Assembly (NCBI GenBank): GCA_030686995.1
Contig: CM060693.1
Location: 116,472,728-116,536,727, forward strand
Reading direction: 5' to 3'
Source: Artemisia argyi
Taxonomy: Eukaryota > Streptophyta > Magnoliopsida > Asterales > Asteraceae
DNA length: 64,000 nucleotides
The notes below the pieces were generated by a model, which was given only the letters and a program-made list of their open reading frames with translations, was not told where the DNA came from and made no database searches. Of the stretch, positions 60,201 through 64,000 are shown one piece after another. Positions within the stretch are counted from its first letter, which is position 1; every line of letters starts with the position of its first letter. The translations under genes were made by a program, and so were the position numbers.

Positions 60201-63200
60201 AATAACAAGCATAGCAAAAAAATATTAAGGATACATAACAATTAATTCAAAGTGATTAAGTTAAAGATCCTAATTTGCCAAAGAGAGCCATCGGACTTGC
60301 TTGCAACAAAAGGTTGGTTGATTCGTATTTGAAAGTGAAAATCATAAGCATATAGTATGCTTAGATGGTTGATGATGGAGTGTTTGGAATGAAAATGGTT
60401 GAGTTAAGGTAAGGTTGTTGGATTAATGGAGGTATATGTTTGGGTGCATGAATGTTGGAGAGTTTGTAGCGGAAGAGGTTGATTACGGTTCTGGATGTTG
60501 TTCAAGTGAGGGTATTGGATGTGATCTAGTGAGAAGATATTTAATCCAAGTGAGGTGTTCATTTAATGCAATGGTTTTTAGGAGAAAGATGCAACAAGGT
60601 CAATTGTTGACATGTTTTTCAACTTGATTCAAGTTGTGGGGTGATGAAGGAGAGCTAGAGGAAAGTTGTTCCAAGTTGCATTGAGCAAGGTGTATGGCAA
60701 CAAGAGCACAAAGCTCATGGGCTTCCTTGAGTTCTTTAATGAACTTCAAGTGTTTGAAGGGAGGTGATTGGGCATGCAACATAGGGATAATATGTGTGTT
60801 GGTAGAAGGTGGTGGTGATACTCTTTGTGGTAGAGATATTTGTGAGTTTGGGTAATCATGAATGGATGATAATGAAGTTGTGGAAGAATAGGATGTTTCA
60901 TGAGTGGAGGATGTTTTAGATGGTGGATTGGTAGGTTGAACAAAATGTGAGGTGTTAGGAATGAGATTGGGATTGTTGTTTTGAGATTGAACATACTCTT
61001 CATATGGCTTATGTGGGTGAGATGAAGGTGTATTTTTTTTTTTTTTTTTTTGGGAACAAGTATGGATGTTTTGTTATAATGATGAGGTTTATGAAAGGGT
61101 TCATTTGAGTGAACATGAGGTTTGTGTATCATGAATATGGTTTGACCTTCATGAGTTAAGTTGTAGTGGTGATGACACACTTTGTAGAGTGTAGATAATG
61201 ATTATATGGTTGAATCTTATTGTGATAATCACTAGGTGGAGTTATTGGTGATGATAGGAAATGAGCATTAAGTGATGTGATTGGTGAGAGTGAAAGAGCG
61301 ATGTTCATGGAAGGGATTTCTTGGTAGGAGGGTGTTATAGATGATGCATTAGATGCACTAGGAGATTAAATTTGAGGTTGAGGTGAGTAAAGGTTATGAG
61401 GTTTGAGTGTGTAAAGGTTTTGAGGTTTGAGTGTAAGGTAGAAGAATATGAGGTTTGAGTGTGTAAAAATTTTGAGGTTTAAGTGTAATGTAGAAGGATA
61501 TGGGTGAGCAAAGGTTGTTGATATGTAATGTTGGTGGGAAGGAGAGTGAGATGTTAGGTATGTAATGTTGAAGACATAGGAAGAGTTTGGTGTTGGATGT
61601 TTGACAACATCATTTGGTTTGATGGGATTTTAATGGAAGTTAGGCTTTCTTCTCCAAACGGGTTTATTGGTGGTTTTGGTTTAATGGGAGAGGAAATGAT
61701 GAGATGAGTGGAGATTGAGAGGAATGAGAGTGTTTATAATGTAGGATTGGTGGGATCAAGGATGGATAAACTTTGTGGAAGGTTTAGGATAGAATAGGAT
61801 TGTGAATTTTGGGAAGTGTAGGATGAAATGGGCTAAAAAGTAGAAAAAGGAAATAACACCTTCGACCATCAGATGGCCGGTCCCCTTAATTGGAGGCCGG
61901 TCCCCTTATGATTTAAGGGGGCCGCCCATCTGGTGATTCCCAGATTGCCAGAAAAGGGTTTTTGGTAGTGAATTGCAGAAAGGTTGTGTTTTTGGTTTCA
62001 AACAAGTCCAACTCTTTGAGGCAATTAAGCATATACTAATTATGTAGGCAATTATGTAGCCAAAGCATGTTAATCAAAGCGATTAAGTAAACAAGCAATT
62101 TCATCTAGCATGCAGACATACTCATCAAACAAGTAAAATATAAGTGCTAGGAAACAATAAGCAACATCAAGTATTTCATAACTACATAACTAGGAGGATT
62201 AATCCTAATGTGTATCAATGTGCAATAAGTGGGTAGTTATGATAGCATGGATTTCTAGACTTGTTACAAACAAAGTCTTAATAAACAAACCATGGTCCTC
62301 TTGATTTGATTTAGTTCACTTATAAGTGTCATTTATATAAATATAGATGACAAATATGAGATCACCATGCATGATTTTAAAAGAGACGTTTTTAGCATTA
62401 TTCAACAATGCTTGAAAGTAGGTTTTCACTTAGATGTGAGAGTTATTTGAATAAGATAGATTGGGTTTTTACTTCAAAATGTGAGAATAAACAGTATAGA
62501 ATATTTTCCCAATCTTTAGTTTTGATCAAAACAAAATTGTGGATATTGATAGTGAAAACATGTTATTTAAAAGTGAGATAGTTATTTGAAAAACTATTTT
62601 CCAAAATGTGAGGTTTTTGCATATTTTTAGAGATATTAGATTTTTGACAACAAATATCATAAATCAAATATTTTAAAAAATGTTTATTAAAGATCTCATG
62701 CTCAAGAGGATTGGTTAAGCCTATTATTATCTCATGCTATCATTTCTACCTATCCTATGATCCTAAAGGAAATGAAGATAATAATTTATATGTTAGATGC
62801 GAGAGTGTTGAATGGGGTATAACCTAACATCTATAGTTCCTTTGTTTTCGCACGCTTATCTAACTTAATGCCATAGTCTACGAGAGCTTGTTTCATCCAT
62901 AGTTTTCTTACGCGAGGGATCTAATCCTACTTCTATATTAACGATCGATCCACTTAATTCATTTCACTTCATCACCATGAGTTTGCTAATAGTGGATATA
63001 GAAGATTTCCATTTTCTATTTTGTTCGGCAATGAACAATTTTATCTTATTCCTAGGAGAGTCCACCAATGATGTTTCTAGGTTATAAGAATATAAGCTAT
63101 TATGTACATATATATGTATAGCTAAGCTTTAATCTAACTAATCATTTATCTAAGCATGCAAATTATAGCGATGAACTTAAAAGAAACACGTACCTTTTAG

Positions 63201-63256
63201 TCTTCAATGGAATATCTTCAAGCACTTCAAGTGACCATGTTGACTTATAGAAGTCA
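60199..63256 (-). other. internal region of the SIRE-like element, no pol genes
   Basis: The plus strand is G/T-rich, so the minus strand shows His/Pro/Thr-rich spurious frames (for example 60746-61180). TTTGAGGTTTGAGTGT words repeat at 61397-61480. GC-rich palindromes lie at 61875-61928. I see no catalytic motifs of protease, integrase or RT. Confidence 0.5.
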
Positions 63257-63910
63257 TTAGTAGATGATATTCCAACTTCTTCCAAGATTGACAGCATAGC
63301 CACTTAGTCCCCATTGTCTCATTGGTCCAAAGTTGTTTAGTCCAAACATATTCAACATTTGGCTAGGATGCATGTATGGTGGTAATATTCCCCAAGGATT
63401 GTAACTTGGTTGATAATTCCATATTTGATGACTAGTATTATTGTAGTTTTGTCTATTTTGGTTTCTTCTAGGTTGAGGTGTTTTAGATCGAGTATGAAGA
63501 TTATTTGATTTTCTTGGTGGTGGAGTTTTAGATCTTAATTTAGATTTAGAGGATCCTACTTCGGTCTTTAAGGATGGTTTATAAAAAGTTTTTACTTTTT
63601 CATCATTCGCAATGGGTATTTTTCTATCTTTTGTAAGTATATACTTAGGTTTTGATTCTAATGATTTTTGTTTACTAGATTCACATTCAAACTTTATACT
63701 TTTATTTTCACTAGTTGAAACATTAGTTGAGGTTAATCCTAGACCGGTTTTATCTCCCGAAGTTTCTTGAACACTTATTATTTTCTTAAGGGGGTTACTA
63801 CTATTTTTAAACTTGTCAAGTTTGAAAATTTCATCTTTAAGTTTTTTGTTTTCATTTTTAACCTCTATGCATGTTTTATATTCTATAAAAACTTCTTTTC
63901 CTTTTTCCAA
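63257..63910 (-). CDS. SIRE-like Gag, C-terminal part
   Basis: An open frame of 217 residues on the minus strand, probably continuing upstream past the window. It starts within a Lys/Glu-rich coiled coil (EVKNENKKLKDEIFKLDKFK) and passes through a Ser/Thr/Lys-rich stretch. A repeated basic motif follows (RSKTPPPRKSNNLHTRSKTP), then an Asn/Tyr/Pro-rich end (NYQPSYNPWGILPPYMHPSQ). This is the usual layout of SIRE/Maximus Gag after the zinc knuckle. The final residues (SWNIIY) suggest a frameshift near the end. The first Met is only the first in the open frame. Confidence 0.55.
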   Translation of the reverse strand: MEKGKEVFIEYKTCIEVKNENKKLKDEIFKLDKFKNSSNPLKKIISVQETSGDKTGLGLTSTNVSTSENKSIKFECESSKQKSLESKPKYILTKDRKIPIANDEKVKTFYKPSLKTEVGSSKSKLRSKTPPPRKSNNLHTRSKTPQPRRNQNRQNYNNTSHQIWNYQPSYNPWGILPPYMHPSQMLNMFGLNNFGPMRQWGLSGYAVNLGRSWNIIY

Positions 63911-64000
63911 ATATTGTAGTCTAATTTTTAATTCGAGTACTTCATTTTTTAATAGGTTATTAATATGTTTTAGTGACTTATTTTTAGCTATAACCTTTTG

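Larger units (their letters stand above)
58220..64000 (-). mobile_element. SIRE-like Copia retrotransposon, partial
   Basis: On the minus strand, gag (63257-63910 and beyond the edge) is followed by a long non-coding stretch, purine-rich tracts AAAAAGGGGGAGA (about 59736-59748 and again near 59892) and a 3' LTR (58220-59734). The AAAAAGGGGGAGATTGTT junction and the CCCCCCCTTCTAG-type LTR end are typical of SIRE/Maximus elements (from memory). No protease, integrase or reverse transcriptase is seen between gag and the LTR, so this is a deleted or non-autonomous copy. Confidence 0.65.

Noticed and set aside
60746..61180. His/Pro-rich 144-residue ORF on the minus strand
   Set aside because: Arises from G/T-biased plus-strand sequence in the SIRE-like internal region; no domain or catalytic motif.

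Overview
This window looks like plant nuclear DNA, probably from a eudicot and most likely Asteraceae. It is AT-rich and packed with plant-type LTR retrotransposons, Helitrons, fold-back MITEs and long (TA)n tracts. The gene remnants it contains are an F-box/FBD protein, phosphatidylserine decarboxylase, a glutamate receptor-like channel, kinesin-5 and an NT-C2 protein. The Asteraceae call rests on recognising the gag and ORF1-like proteins as types common in composite-family genomes, so it is an inference. I see no tRNA, rRNA or CRISPR array, and no clearly intact host gene apart from one 97-residue orphan ORF.

Layout. 1-1219: F-box/FBD/LRR pseudogene (minus), running off the left edge. 1268-2460: tandem repeats. 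2711-3004: orphan coiled-coil ORF. 4030-13226: complete non-autonomous Athila-like LTR retrotransposon with two 1457-bp LTRs, a 5-bp target duplication CAACC, a gag ORF, a broken ATHILA-ORF1-like gene and no reverse transcriptase or integrase. 13913-18905: several decayed small genes of unknown function, one with three exons and AT-hooks, plus a microRNA-like hairpin at 18536-18608. 19738-20545: fold-back MITE between two (TA)n tracts. 20546-49776: Helitron-derived segment, all plus strand, carrying intron-containing fragments of at least four unrelated genes and ending in a Helitron helicase fragment.

That Helitron segment was invaded, inside an intron of its glutamate-receptor fragment, by a 19.86-kb nested retrotransposon complex at 28841-48701 (TSD GTCAC). 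The complex consists of a second Athila-like element with LTRs at both ends, a reversed copy of the same family (32062 to about 34838), and a minus-strand Copia element (about 34838-44278) that has lost its 3' end. A 3026-bp solo LTR (TSD TGCTT) sits inside the Copia gag gene. After 49776 come two smaller Helitrons (about 49968-52748 and 53531-58144) with near-identical 3' hairpins. The first contains a 5'-truncated Athila-like LTR and the second contains kinesin-5 exons. The right end (58220-64000) is a minus-strand SIRE-like Copia element with its 3' LTR, duplicated polypurine tract and gag.

The most distinctive signal is an array of an 11-bp palindrome, TGACG-N-CGTCA. It lies immediately upstream of the TATA box in every Athila-like LTR and recurs inside the internal regions. 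It looks like a dense bZIP-type (TGACG core) enhancer, and one 43-bp deletion between two LTRs runs exactly from one palindrome to the next. Nearly every protein-coding remnant is broken by single in-frame stops or 1-2 bp shifts, so the window is best read as layered transposon history with captured gene debris.
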